Assembly: GCA_026182355.1 (NCBI GenBank) | Contig: JAPFBL010000605.1 | Coordinates: forward strand, 212,975 to 276,974 | Reading direction: 5' to 3' | DNA from: Hermatobates lingyangjiaoensis | Lineage: Eukaryota; Arthropoda; Insecta; Hemiptera; Hermatobatidae | DNA length: 64,000 bases | Shown here: in pieces, positions 36,301 to 51,300 of the stretch | How positions within the stretch are numbered: position 1 is the first letter of the stretch | How the letters are laid out: the number at the start of each line of letters is the position of its first letter | Made by a program: the position numbers and the translations under genes | Notes under the pieces: generated by a model | What the model was told of the DNA's origin: nothing | Databases searched by the model: none | What the model saw: only the letters and a program-made list of their open reading frames with translations

Positions 36301-39300
36301 ATTATAGGAAATACCAAAATGATTACTTCATTTTTTGTGTCTAAAATGATGTGTCTCATTTTGTTGCAAGTTTTCCCGGTTTAGTTTTGGTATAATAAAT
36401 CTTTAAGAAGTTGTTTTATATAATATAAAAAAGTGAGTTGCTTTATTGTGTTTTTTTGATATTTTAACTGGCAATACTCAAATTGTGTATGCTACTCATT
36501 GTATAAATTAGTATTGTCAATTACTCGTACGTCTTGAAAAACTCTAATCCCCTTTAGATAAAAATATGTTAAAATTGAATCTTCAAATACCTAGTCGGTT
36601 ACAAATTTTGTTTTTAATAACTTGTATTTTCCCTGTAACGTCATATAAGTCGTTGTGTCGTGTAAACCTTGAACAATTTAAAAAATGTAAAATTGTCTTT
36701 ATTTTATCATTCTTTTGAAGTCATTTCGTTGATCGAATTAAGAAATTCATATTAAATATTAGTAATTGTTAAAAAATTATTATTTTCTAAATTCATAAAT
36801 ATTCATGAATTCATAGATTACCTTTTATCTATTAGTATGTATTATAGTTAAATTCAAATAGATCCCGATTTACTTAAAATGAAGTGCAAACACTCTACGG
36901 TACAGAAATAAAAAAAACAATAGAAAATCTGTGATATTAATTTTTTTTCTATGTTCGCCAGTGGGTAGCCTGAGTGGGCAAAATTGATATTTTAACTACA
37001 TAGATAAAATAGGATGATATTTATTTACGTGATTATGTTTAATTAATATTTATTATTAATTATGATTAATATTTATTTATTAAGCATGGAAAGACAAAAA
37101 AAAATTATATCGACAAGTCTAAAATGTTTCGATGTTGTCCCTAACCGTATTTTTTTTGCCTCAAACAGTTCATTTTTAAGCAAGGACTGTTTATTTGTCA
37201 AATTTCGTTATAAACTTTGTAGCCCTATAGCTGTTCTGAACAAGACTTTTGATGCACACTTGCGCACAAATTAGACATGCTCTTTATATGCATCATTAAA
37301 TGAAAACATTTAAAAAAAAAAAAAAAAAAAGGAAAAACCCGAAATAGTTTTCATGATCATTATTGCAATTATAATAAAGTACAAAAAAATGGAACAGTTT
37401 GGTTATTCTTAAATTGAGATAGTCTGTAAGTTGGACAAATAATTATTGGAAGAGGTTTTTATTCAGAGCTTTAATCTTTTATAAATCGGTAGCAGAAACT
37501 CTGTAAATATCTCCTTCTTCCCTAATCAGTTCTTCTTATTTCTCTTTTCGAGGCAGCAGAACGGCATGAGAGGTTCTGTTTTGTCGTAATTATAGTGTTG
37601 TTAATTATCTTGTAGATTCTGACATACTTGAATGGAATACGTGTTCATAATGAACTTATACAGATCATTTGTATATATGAAATACAAAGTTTGTATCACT
37701 GTCCACTATAGAATTAAAACTGGAGACATTTAGATACAAAGAAATATATGGATCTTATATAATTTCTTTCGGGGGGAACAAACTACGGTTCTTTTTTAAA
37801 ATAAAAAAATGACTATTTATTACATAATATCCGCGGATGACGAATCCACAATGGTGATGCAGGGTATATTATACCCTATTTAAAGGAAAAATAAAAAAAT
37901 ATTGAAAAAATATTGATCTCTTTGTTTGGGATACCGCGCATAACCAATCTGTAAAAATAAAATAGAAAGTTTGTCTGTCTGCTATAGAAATAAAATTGGA
38001 GACATTTCGATGCAAAGAAACATAAAGATCTTATATAACTTTTTTTCGGGGGAACTATTACGGTATTTTGATTTTGATCAAGGTCCTTTTTTGCTATCAA
38101 AACGCCGAAGCATAATCTACAGGCCCTGACAACATCGGGTAGATCAACTAGTATATATATAAGTTATAAAAGATAAAATTGAACACATAATAAAAAACTT
38201 TTGATGTCCATAAAGAATGTCTACTTTTAAGAATGTCAGTTGATAACTGTTGAAGATGCTGATACGTTTTGAACGCCTTTTCAAGTGGTAGGGTTGAATT
38301 TAGACTTAAGAAGTATAGTTGCTAACAATGCATTTTGTGACGACTTTCTTCACATCGTATCTAAACTGTTGTGTGTTTTTTTACCTAACATTAAAATTGA
38401 ATTATTTAAACTGATTAATATTGAATTTGCAACACTTGTACTTAATGTATACAGTCTATCCTCTTATTTAGTTTGTACTTTGTGTTTTTAGTAAACTGTT
38501 ATTAACAATTGGGTGGTTTTTTGTTTTTTTTCTTTTTTGACAATTCTCACTAATTTGTTTTGAAGTTTTGAATTATACAACTTTGACTTCGTTTTTTAAA
38601 GCTTTTACATTTGTGCTGGTTAACGTGCTTTCCCTTTATCTTTTCATTTTGGATATTTGACTGTTAAAAACTATGGGACTCTATTAATATAGTAACATTT
38701 ACTGTGTGTCTTAGCTGGTATAGTACTTATGTCAAAATGTTCCACTGTAAGATAGTTTTTTTAGGGTTATTATTTTATATTTCTTTTGTATCTGCCTCAG
38801 GAGAAGACTACAGTTGGCAGGAAAACTATGCGAGTTCTTCAGGATTTCAGCCTCAACCGTCAGATGGACTCAGTAATGTGTCTCAGTTGGAACTGGACAG
38901 ATGGGGCCAGCAAGTTGGCTTTTGTCCTCTACTGCGAGAGCCATGTCTTTATGTACCTGACACTGTTGATCTCAACTCTGATCATGATGCCAGGTTAGTT
39001 TTAATTTAAAACCAGATAATAATATTCGTATTAATAGTAGCTCTCATTAGTTGTCTCGTTAAGGTTAGGTTAGGTTGCAGTGGCAGTCCCACAAGGGAAC
39101 ACACTTAGGCCGAGCATTGGCCCTTTGTGATACCACACAATCAAGATTGATTTTACAGTGGGAGTCCTAAATTTTGCCTAACTCAAGTGTATTTAGAGTA
39201 GGGATCTTTAACGAGTACCTGACATGGCACTGGCTCGGGACCGACGGTTTAACGTCCTTCTCCGAGGGACGAAGTGCTCAGATTATTCACCTCCCGCGTG

Positions 39301-42300
39301 AATAAATCGAGGGCCAGGTGGGGATCGAACCCCGGTCCTATCAGTTCAGAGGCGAGCACGTAACCACTGAGCTAGCCTGACCCTCTGTCTCATTAATAGT
39401 AGCTCTCCATATATAAAAAAAAAGTATTTTTATTTTACGCGTTTCGTACCCGTCGTGTTCATCATCACTTAAACTTCTATAGTACAAATTACAAATTAAA
39501 AGTTTCAAAAAATAACCGGAATTGTATAAATAAAATGAAAAAAGAATTGCATACCCAATGGAGTAGTGGAGTATATCAGGAAGATCATTTTCTTTATTGT
39601 AATTAGGATAGTCACTCCTGATTGGTGCTTCTCGTCGCCAAAGTTGATTCCTTATCCCCCAATCCCATAAACGCTTCAACAAAGGCAGCTAGGAAAACCT
39701 AGACCCGCACCATCTAGGACATGCATGGGCAACCTACGGTCCGCAAAGGCTTTTCACTAGGCCGGCGGAGACCTTTCATTAATATCTATTTTATTCTCAT
39801 TTTTTGTTTCACAATCTTTTCTATGTAAAGTAAATCATAGACGATTAATAAAAAATCAATAGTTTAATCAATGTTTACCTGCATGGTATATATTTGAAAT
39901 TATAAGCATGTATGTACAGATATATTGTAATTCTACAATTAGGACTCCTGGCCCGTGGCCAATCTTGGAAAACATAATCTTGCCCACATGTGAACAAAGG
40001 TTGCCCATGCATGATCTATGACGGGTAATATTACTATTAGATTTAAAAAGAAAAAATTGTTTGGAATATATATTCATAGCATGTAATAAGGTAGTAATGA
40101 GTTTTTCTTCTCTATGAATAAATAGTAAGCTCATTTCTTAAGAGTAAGAAAGTAACGTGGTTATCGTATCTGCGATAAACTGTTATAACTGTAATTAAAC
40201 TTTTAAATATTTTACTACGGATTGATAGAAAATTATTTATAAATGGCATGAATAGCTTTTGTGATACTAAACAAAACCATAGAAGAACTTTTACCTGTGA
40301 ACCCAGCAAATGTTTGAGCTTCTTGGAGGCGTTGAAGCTATCTGAGGTACTTTAGTACTGATACTGAAGGAGGGAAGTATAATAGTTCTTAGGACGCAGT
40401 TCTATTATTACCTTCAAATAATAATAATAATGTAGTAATGAGGTTTTTTGTTTTCAGGAACTACTGGTTGGATTGCTTTGAAATGTCAATTGACAAGATT
40501 GTTGAAAGAGCTGTTGCCAGTCAACCTGATAATGAAACTGCTGTTGAAAGAGCAAATCAGTTTAAAGACCGGTACATCAAGCGACTTCACCACTTAAGAA
40601 AACAACCATTGTAAGAGTTTTGAAATATCTGTAAGTAAAAAAAAAAAAAAAAGAATTAGTTTTTACTAACGACAAACTCTGTTTAGTGCTTATGGTAATC
40701 TGACGGTGAGGAGTCTCTTGGACACAATAGAACATCTTCTCAAAGAATATGACTTTCCTGATCCCTACATCACTGTAAGTCAACACTGTGTGAGATAACT
40801 TTCTATATGTAATGTATTTTCAGTATTTCAATATAGCTGAGGTTCCCAAAGTGGGTTCCGCCGAACCTAGGGGATCCTTAACGGACTGTCTGGGGTTTCA
40901 CCAAAAACATTTAGAAAAAACAATTTTTTTTTTAGTGGGTATGGATTTATTCAGTGTTTCTTGTGAATTATGAAACCGAATAATGTTTATATCTACTTTT
41001 TTTCCCTCTAAAGTAGTACTCCTACTTGGATGGAGTTTATTGCAATATTTTTACATGCTCCATTTTTTTATATTACATATGTATAATATTGATATAGTAT
41101 ATCTACTTATACTCGTAAGTAGAAGTGGTCAAAATTTGATTCATATTTAGCATGAATCACTAGTCAGTTTTTGAAGATATTTGATTCCCAAATTTCCTGC
41201 TATTGCAAAAATAGCACTTGACACATTGCTGCCATTTCCCACAACCTACTTTATGTAAAACTGGGTTTTCCTTGTATACTGTGATAAAAACTAAATACTC
41301 AAGTAGACTCAATGCTGCTAACGACTTGAGAATCAAAACTCTCAACTATAAAGCCAAAAATGATTACAAAATAAAATTTGTGTTAAAATTGCTAATAATT
41401 CTGTTTTATGTGTTATGTACTTGTTTGAGAAATTTATTACAAAAGTGATTGAATATTCAAGGCAGTAAGAAATACATTAAACCTTGATTTTCTGTATTTC
41501 AATAAACCAAACTTTCAAGTTTCTTCCAAATAGTATAAGTTATCATCCGGGTATTGGTAATTCACAATGAGGGCAGAGTGAGGCCGAGTAGGGGGACACT
41601 CCAATTTCATTATCGTAAGCAAAATATACCTTTATTATTGATATAGCTTCTCGAGCACTGATTTATAAAGTTCAAAGATGGGTTTCTTGAGAATTTTTGG
41701 TCTAAAGAAATTACATTCCTGTTTATACGCCGACGTCTTCGTATCTGATATGATACTGATAGATAGAGGCATGGACCGTAAATAGTTTATTCCTCAAAAG
41801 CAAGGTAATAATTTGTAGTTTTTTTCCCTTAATTTCTTTTAAATCAAAGCGAAAAGTTAAACCAGTGGGTTTCATTATTTGCTCATGTGCATCGATGTTA
41901 TTGTGTAATCTATTACTACATATGCCTGTTACGGAGAATATGTGTAGTTATATATCTGTAAATAAAGATGTTAAAAAAAAAATATTTTATTTTGCCTATT
42001 ATTATTGTTTTGTAACTTTCTTGCTTACTGTTTGTTTCCTTCAATGCTCTGTTAGAGGTATCCTCGCAGAATTATTTTGCAATATTCCTTATCTGTTTAA
42101 AATTGTGCTTGGCCTTAATAATTAATAATAAGTAATTATATTTTACATAATTTCATGGTTTTTTTACGAAAAAAAAAACAATAAACTGGCTGTCTGGTGT
42201 TTTTTTTACTGTATTTTGGTATTTTATGGTTTGTTTTTTTGTGTTGTTGGTTTTCTTTTGGTTAATATTCCGTGGATGTATTTGTTTTCACTACTTATGT

Positions 42301-45300
42301 CGTTAATAAATTTGTTTTTATCCTTGAAAATGTCAAACAATTTTTGGCGGAACGTCGGTGTATAAACAGAAGTGTAATTTCTGTTTTTTAGACCAAAAAT
42401 CCTTTATTATGCATAAACAATATTATTATTAGGTATTTTGATGTATTATAAATATAAACTGTTTATTATATATTAATAATGGTGTTTATTTAAATTAAAT
42501 GTGTAGTGTGCTAAAGTAAATGAAATTGAGATAGCCTAGCCTTTCTAGAAAGTTTTAGTGAGGTTATGCATATGGTACGTCTTGGTATGCTGTCAACCAC
42601 TTAGCCTACCCTACCCACCATTGGACCACCACTTACCAGTGTTGCCAATTTCCAGTTTTTTTTTGTTTCCGGACCTGTCTCCGTCTCTATCAGTATCCGT
42701 ATCCGTCTATTAGTACGGATATCGAGGATCGGGTGTATTCAAAATGAATATTTGATATTTTTTACTTTTTATTAGGTCGTCAAGGAAAAAATCTAAAAAA
42801 ATATGAAAACAAAGCCTTTTTAAACAGCAAGTATTAGTTTTCCCCAGGTTACTAAATACCAACAGAAGAGGAGAACTTTCTATCTCGTCTTTCACGGTGT
42901 ACTGATGTAGCCTGAGGAAGAACATTCCAGTAGGATATTTTTCATAAATACTTCTTTATGTGTCAACTTTTTCCTTAATTGCCCAGTATAGATTAATACG
43001 ACGTAGGTTTTTTTTTTGCTTTAAGACACATTAGTTATTCACAAAATACCAAGGCAGAACATATTTTCTCGTCTTTGTTTTGAAATTATATCAAAATTTG
43101 AACATATTGTGTGTTCAGATTATAACATTGAATGCATTCACTTTCCCGTAAGCGTTAAGAGTTAGCTAGCTACCTGAAATGAAAATACTCGGAGTACTAA
43201 GGTTCAAAAGTCCAAAGATGTAAAGTTGAAACTTTTTTCATTTTGGTTCATCATTTTTTTGGCATTATCTTTTCCATCAAAACCAATATTTAATATAACC
43301 TGTAAAGATTGTTCATTATTTATGAAGAATCATAAATGATTATTCCTCTTATATTAATAGCTGATCTTCCCATAATATAAATCAGATTTTCGTCGGAATC
43401 TGTTTTTTGGTATTTCACGGCTAGTAGGTTTCATTGAAAATTTGAAATTGTTTTTTATCTTATTATGTATTATTTTCTATGTTACTCGTACCTATAGTGC
43501 ATAAAAAAAAGAATTTATAAAATGTTGAAATTTTTTCAGTTGAAACAAGAAGAAAATGAAGCAGCCCTCAGTCAATTAGAAGGACGTTTATCGGAAATTG
43601 ATCAAATAAGTGACACCAAAATGAGGTTTGTTTGAAAAAAGTTTCATATGATTTGGTAAAAATTTATTTCTATCATGAGTACATTCATTTTATTAGTCAG
43701 ATAAAAAGATTTTGCAAAAATTTGGTTTTTGACTCTGACGAAGACCGCTTGTTACGGTTGAAAGATCTTAGTCTTGTTTTCCCATTTCATATGGTTTGAT
43801 TATTTGTTAGTCAGATGTGGAGACCAAAATAGAAAATTAACTTTGAAGAACTGTATACCAATTCAGATAATTAATGGCTAATCTGTATATCATTACATGC
43901 ATTGATATATGGACTTTGAATGAGTTTTTATTTGACTAATTAAAATGATTAATATTAATTAGTATATATTTGTTTTTGTCCTATCTCTTGTTCTTGATAA
44001 AGATATTAAACTCAATAATGATTATCAGCAATTAGTTTGTATTATTGTTAGTTAATTCTATTCCAAACATGTATTTATGAATTATAATAATTACTATTTT
44101 ATTATATTTACTATTAATTGATGGAAATAAATAATATTGCTTATTAAAAATTACTGTAACCTTAGGGGCCAGGTTAGCTCAGTGGTTAACGTATTCGCCT
44201 GTGAACTGGTAGGTCCGGGATTTGATACCCATCCCGTGGGAGGGGTATAAATCTGAGCTCGTCATCCCTCGGAGAGGATGCTAAGCCGTCGGCCCCGAGC
44301 CTGTACGATGTCAGGTACTCGTTAAAGAACTCTACTCTAACTAAGAATAGGCCTACTCACAAAGGGCCAAATGTTCGGCCTATGTGTGTCCCCTTGTGGT
44401 ACAGCCACTGCAACCTACAGGGTTACCTACTACTATTACTATAACCTCCACTCAACCTCTGGTCTAAGCAAACTCAATGGTCAATATTAATTGTTTGATT
44501 ACACAATTTAAATTTGCAAAATTTTGGTATATGTGCCTCTTATATTAATACGAGTAGCTGGTATGATATAAATCAGGGTTTCATGGGACTCTGGTAGTCT
44601 ACGGAAGTTAGTAGGTATCCTCGAAAATTTTAATTGTTTTATCTTGTAACAACTGTAAGAAGTAATTATTGATTATTTAGTGAATTAAAGTTCCAAAATA
44701 ATACAGAAAGGATGAATTCTTTGTTTTGCTTTGTTTAAAGTTCTTTTTCTTTGTATGTTGGTTGGAGCCAGAAGAATACCCTACATTTGTGAGCCATACC
44801 GCGTTGTTATCGGACTGGAGCCTCTCATTCTAAGTGATAGTATGTCATTTATATGGTTATTAAATATAGGATTTGTGGCTATGAAGCGGTATTACGACAG
44901 ATGAAGTGCGTATGTGCTTAAAGCAGGGTCCACACTATGCCAGGGTAGACCGAGCGGATGACCCGGGCGGGTACGTTCGGGCCGGCACGACGTCCTCACC
45001 GAAAACGAAGTGGACTTAAACCACCACCCGGCTTAAACAAACTGTGACGAAAATAAAATAATTCGTCTAGTTCGGTCGGAGGTTTAATTGTAACTGAAGC
45101 CGCTCGGCACGTCCCCACTCTATATTTCTGTTCGGCTCGGCTCGGCTTCCTTTGATCTGTACCTACTTTATGCGGGTTGGGATCGGGCCGGCATTTTCTA
45201 ACCCGGCAAAGCCGCCCGGGGTGGCTACATCAACGCGGCTTAGGCCGCCCGGGTCAGCCCGCTCGGCCTACCCCGGCATAGTGTGGACCCTGCTTTAGAC

Positions 45301-48300
45301 ATATGACCAACAGTCGTGTAGCTAAAATTCTTCTCCTTGGATTAACATCTCTCTAAAAGGGCCAGGTTAGTTCAGTGGTTAACGCACTCGCCTTTGGGCT
45401 GGTAGTCCGGGGTTCGATCCCCAACTGGTCCTTAATTTATTCACGCGGGAAGTGAATAGGAAGGGAATTAAGGACTCCTTAATTCCTTAACTCTTGAGTA
45501 CGTCGTCATTCGGAGAGGACGTTGAGCCGTCGGTCCCGAGCCTTGTACAATGTCAAGTACTCCTTAAAGATCTCTACTCGAAATGCGCTTGAGTTTGGCA
45601 AAATTTAGGACTCCCAATATAGGATCTGTAGAATCGCCGATCAAACAAAAAGCTGGTAAAGAACTGACGTTATCACACACTAGGGGATCGGTGATCGGTT
45701 AAACAATAAAAAAAACACCTCTCCAATGTCTGTAGAACATTTTCCTAAAATGTCTTTTTTTTATATAACAATACATTTTTTTTTGCTTTTACAGTCAAAT
45801 TATATCTTTTTGTTCAACAAATTATCATAAAGTTTTGTATCAAACTAGAAAAAACTGCAACTAGCCAAACCAAAACATGAAATTTGACTCCTTAATTCTT
45901 GAGAACAACCATCTGGTCCAGCGGTCGCCAACCTGTGGTCGACATACCATTGATAGTCTGCAGAAAAAATGGGATTACAATTTATATCATGAATATTCGG
46001 AATAAAAAAATACGATTAACAAAACTTATCATAGTTTATTATATATATTTATTATGCATTTCCCACATCAGTATTACACGCTTTATGAACCCTAACAAAC
46101 GGTACAGACTGTACTTTTGTTTACTTTACTATTAGTAAAGTAATGTGCTTATTATTCTATAAATATATTTAAAGTACCTTTTCTTTTAAATTCATATTAC
46201 GATTCAGTCAAATAAAAAATTATACATAGGTCCATGAAGTTCTAAAGATTGGCAACAACTGAACTAGTCCACTTCTAAAATGATAATTTCGCATTATTTT
46301 TGTATTTTGGTTTTTCCTACATCTTAAGAGGTTCAAAATAGTTTTGAAAAGAGCTTAAAAACATATGTTTATTATATAAATATTTTAAGTAATAATTATA
46401 ATGGCATTATTATAAAATTGGACATTGCAAAAACTGGTCTAATCTTTTATGCTAATGGTCTTCTTATAAACTTTGCATTATTAACTCTATTTTATGAAAA
46501 TTTTGTTTTGAAGGTGGCATGAACTGACTTTAGGGTTACTGGCTGGTAACATTTTCGACTGGGGAGCTAGAGCAATTGTCGATTTAATGGAAACCAATGA
46601 TCAGTTTGGACTAAATCAAGCTAAGCTTAAATTACCAGGTTTGTTTCTTAAGTTAGTTTTTTTTTAAATTTAAGTCTTTGATTCCTGAAAATTTGTCTCA
46701 GCAGAAATTACAAAAAAAATTTTATTATTTTTATTGAAACTGAAAAGTAAAATATAGTTGTTGTAACAATTTATATTATTTCAATTATTTTTAAAGAAAA
46801 AAATTGTGAATTTTTTTTTGTAGAATGTTCACCATCTGGGCGAAATCTTAAAATATTTATAATTAAGCATTTTACTGTTTCTTTCCTTTGAGAAGTTCGA
46901 AATAATATATTATTACTGCTTGAAAATTTGATTTTTGTTAATTTTTTCCAAACTTGAAAAGTTGAAAAGTCATAAGAGGAATGCTTTATTTTCCAGATCC
47001 TTTCATAACATAAATGACCATGCAAAACTAAACTATGTTACTCCCTAACATTGCGATTTGGAATTCCTCAAGTTATTGTTACTTCATAGTGTTAAACATA
47101 TTAACATCCAAACCACAATAAGAAATCAGAAAAAAAGACTAAGATCTTTCAAATATAACAAACGGTCTTCGTCAGAATCAAACCTGAAATGAATTTCATA
47201 CTGTTGTTTCAATGTTGATTTTTGTTTCGCGTGTTTATTGTCAAATCTTGTTATTGTTAAGTACCTATAACTATTGATAAAAGTATCGACCGTGGAATAG
47301 AAACAAAACTACATTTATATATATTCTATATGAATATTTTTTTTGCTTTTCTTTGTTTATTAATTTTAAATTAATAAGAAATAAATGTAGATAATTAAGA
47401 CTGAAATTAATAAGTAAAAAAATCAATTAGAAGATCAGTTATAAAAAATCGGACTATTTTAAAATTTTCAAGTTGGTAAAATTTGTGAACATTTAGTTTT
47501 ATATTAATTTGCTTTTAAATTTGATTGATATTTCAGCTGTTCTAGACGTATTTATTCAATTCAAATTTTCCAATAGAATCTTATTTATTTATTTGCTTGA
47601 TATATTAAAGAATAATACAAAAATTACTAAATAAATGCTCACCATCATAATGAGCGTAATCATATATAATAATTGTATCGTTGTAGAAGTTGTAAGAATT
47701 CAACTTAATTTCACAAACTAATATAATTTCTATATAAAATTAAGAAGTGGTATAATTCTTCAAAAGTAATTTAGGAAAGTAAAGTTAAACCACAATTTCT
47801 CCATGAAGAGTAAGCATATCCAATAAAGTAACATCGTCTTATTAGGGTTAAAATTTTTTAACTGTAATTTAAATTTTAAATATTTTTGCGTCATATTGTT
47901 AGAAAATGATTGACAAATGGCATGAAGACTAGTCCAGTCACAGTTCTTTCAGTAAAAGGCAAACATGCTGAAATTTATCGTAAAAAGCTAATGAAATAGT
48001 CTCCACATATAAAAATTTATCGTTTCGAACACGTAGTGGTCTTCTTAAAGAATTTACTAAAAAAATACAATGTCATCAGAGATTTTTCTATAGTACAAAG
48101 TAAATATAGTACAAAATAAAAATAAAATAATACAAAGAAGAGAGTACGTTCCTAAGGCTGTGTGTCTGTGGTACAACTGACTAGGAATAGGATGGAAGTG
48201 GGTGAGGGTATGGAGTGTACATCTGCTTCATATTGGAAGGCAGGTACATTTCTTTGTTATTTTTTTTTCTAAATGTAAAGGAAAACCTTTTTTTATTTTG

Positions 48301-51300
48301 TACTATAGATAACTCTCTAATGACATTGCATTTTTTAGTTAATGCCTGAAGAAGAACACTACTGTTCGAAACGCGTTGTTTATATGATTAAATAAGTAAA
48401 AAAATCTATTAGAAGATCATTTATAAAAAATCGGAATATTTTGAAATTTTCAAGGGGGAGTATTTAAAATTTGTGAACATGTAGTTTTATACTAATTTAC
48501 TTTTAAGTTTAGTATATTATTTTTATTTAGTATATTTATTTTATTGTTTATTGTTTAGTATATTTATTTTAATTTAATTTAATTGATATTTTAATCAATC
48601 AAACGATTGTGGAGACTATTTCATTAGTTTTTTTACCCTACAATGAGTAAATACCACATAATAACTGATTGCACTACCTTAGAATGCTGAAATGTGTTTG
48701 ATTAATGTAGTTTGTGTTACTTTTATTTGGAACAGAAAGGCCTTGGATGATAGATAACTTGGACGAGTGGCAGGCCAGGATGACTGCCGATGCTCACAGA
48801 CATGCTGGTGTTTTTGTCGACAATAGTGGAGTGGATATGATTTTAGGAATACTTCCTTTTGCTAGGGAGCTCATCAAAAGAGGCACCAAGGTTATTTTTT
48901 TGTTTTATTGCTTTAGCTTTGTTTAATTGAAAAGTCATAATGTAAGGACAATTATCCGCTCTGTAGTCACCTTTCCCACAAGTAAACCTATTAAATATTT
49001 TATTTTGCTGAGTGGTTGACCAGAATACCAAACTCCTCAGATTATTTGCATCACAATAGGGCTATAAAAGAGTTATAAGATCTGTAGATTGAATAAATAC
49101 ATTCGTACACAATCATATTAAGTTAATATGCACATTTCTATATACACATTCTAGGTGTTATATTTTAAAATATATGGTAATGTTTAACTTTTAGGATATG
49201 TTCAATACTGTTATGCAGTATATAGTCTCATTCTAGGTATTATATTTTAAACTATTTGGTAATGTTTAACTTCTAGGTTATGTTGAATACTGTTATGCAG
49301 TATATAGTCTATTTATTTTATAGCCCTTATGATGATGTACCATACGTCAAATCGTTGGTTAGAAATTCCCAAGCCTCAGGAAAATCACATATACGTTAAA
49401 TCTACTAAATTAATTAATCCTAGTATGCCAGAAACATATCATTTATAATAAAGTGATCAATTTATTGCAAATTCATTCAAGTACAGGTACATATGATAAA
49501 TCAAAAAGACATATACAAGAAAGTAGTCTTCTTTCTTGAGAAACGGATAACATACCTTGGGATGAGCATGATAGACTGTATACCTTTATTCCTATTGAAG
49601 AGTAGTTTAAACTAGCAAACTGAAAATAATCACAAAATATTAGATATTAAATCAGAAATTATTTTTTTTATTCTCAAATAGAGAATAAATTTTATTTAAA
49701 TTTATTATAAATAAAATTATATATTAATAACAAAATAATAATAATAATAATGTTTTTTTATTTTAAAGCCTTAAGTCGTGTTATCATGTGTTGGTCGCCT
49801 CTGATCAAAATATTTTGGAGAAATCAATTCATTTATGTTAATAATAATGTCACACAGTGCTTATTCATGTTCAAGCTGAGTAGAGAAGTCTTATTATTAT
49901 TTTTGTTTTCTTTTTTGAAGTAGGTTAGGTTAGGTTGCAGTGGCAGTCCCACAAGGGAACACACTTAGGCCGAGCATTGGCCCTTTGTGATACCACACAA
50001 TGAAGATTGATTCTACAGTGGGAGTCCTAAATTTTGCCTAACTCAAGTGTATTTAGAGTAGGGATCTTTAACGAGTACCTGACATCGCACAGGCTCGGGA
50101 CCGTCAGTTTAACGTCCTTCTCCGAGGGATGACGTACTCAGATTTATTCACCTCCCGCGTGAATAAATCGAGGGCCAGGTGGGGATCGAACCCCGGTCCT
50201 ATCAGTTCAGAGGCGAGCACTTAACCACTGAGCTAGCCTGACCCCCCCTTTTTTTTTAATTAAAACCAAGTGCAGCAAGAAATGTGACAAGTGAAGGTTT
50301 TTTACGATCGTTGTTGTTCATTTTAGTGTTTTACTGCCGCTTCCTGTTAGCGACTGTTAAACACTAAATACAAATTCATAAAATTTGTATCATTTCATAG
50401 GGACATGTTACAAGTTGTTTAAGGATGCGGCATAACAATTTTCAACATAATATAACTTATTGTATAGTAGAAAAATAGTTTGTCCATGCTTCGATATTGC
50501 TAAAAATCTTTATAGTTCTTCTAAATAAGGTCTTTTTGTATGACGCGTTTTATTGTGAGCCGTAAACTGATGTGTGTTTCAGCGTTTTAATTAAAATTGG
50601 AATATATGATTATTTTAATATTCATAAGGTATTTATAAGGCGTTTTATCAGCTTAATACAATCTTCCATAACAAGATTTCATTATAAACACATCAAATAG
50701 CAATAAATGTTCAAACTTCAATAAGAATGGGGAAAAAAAAAGACTAAAATCTGTTAACCGTAAAAGCGGTCTTCCTCAGAGTCAAAACCCAACAATCTTC
50801 CATATAAAGACATACATCATACTCGGATATGATTTATTTAAAATTCATTTTGAGACGTCAAAATATTAAAATCCGTCGCGATTTTTAATATTTTGTTCGT
50901 TATTCCGGACAGAAGGAACATAATATTCACTTAGATCAGAGGTTCCCAAAGTGGGTTCCGCGGAACCCAAGGTCTGGGGTTCCGTAAAAAACATTTAGTA
51001 AATTTTTTTTTGTGGGTATGGATTTATTCTATATTTCTTGTGAATCATGAAACCGAATAATGTTTATATCTACATATACCCATAAGTGGAAGTGGTCAAA
51101 ATGTTATTCATATTTAGGATGAATCACTAGTCAGTTTTTGGAACTATCTGATTCCCGAATTTCCTGCTATTGCAAAAGTATCACTTGACACATTGCTGCC
51201 ATTTCCCACTACCTACTTATGTGAAACTAGAATTTTCCCTTTAAACTGCCATAGAAACCATATACCGAAGTAGACTTAATGCTGGGGTTAACTTGAGAAT

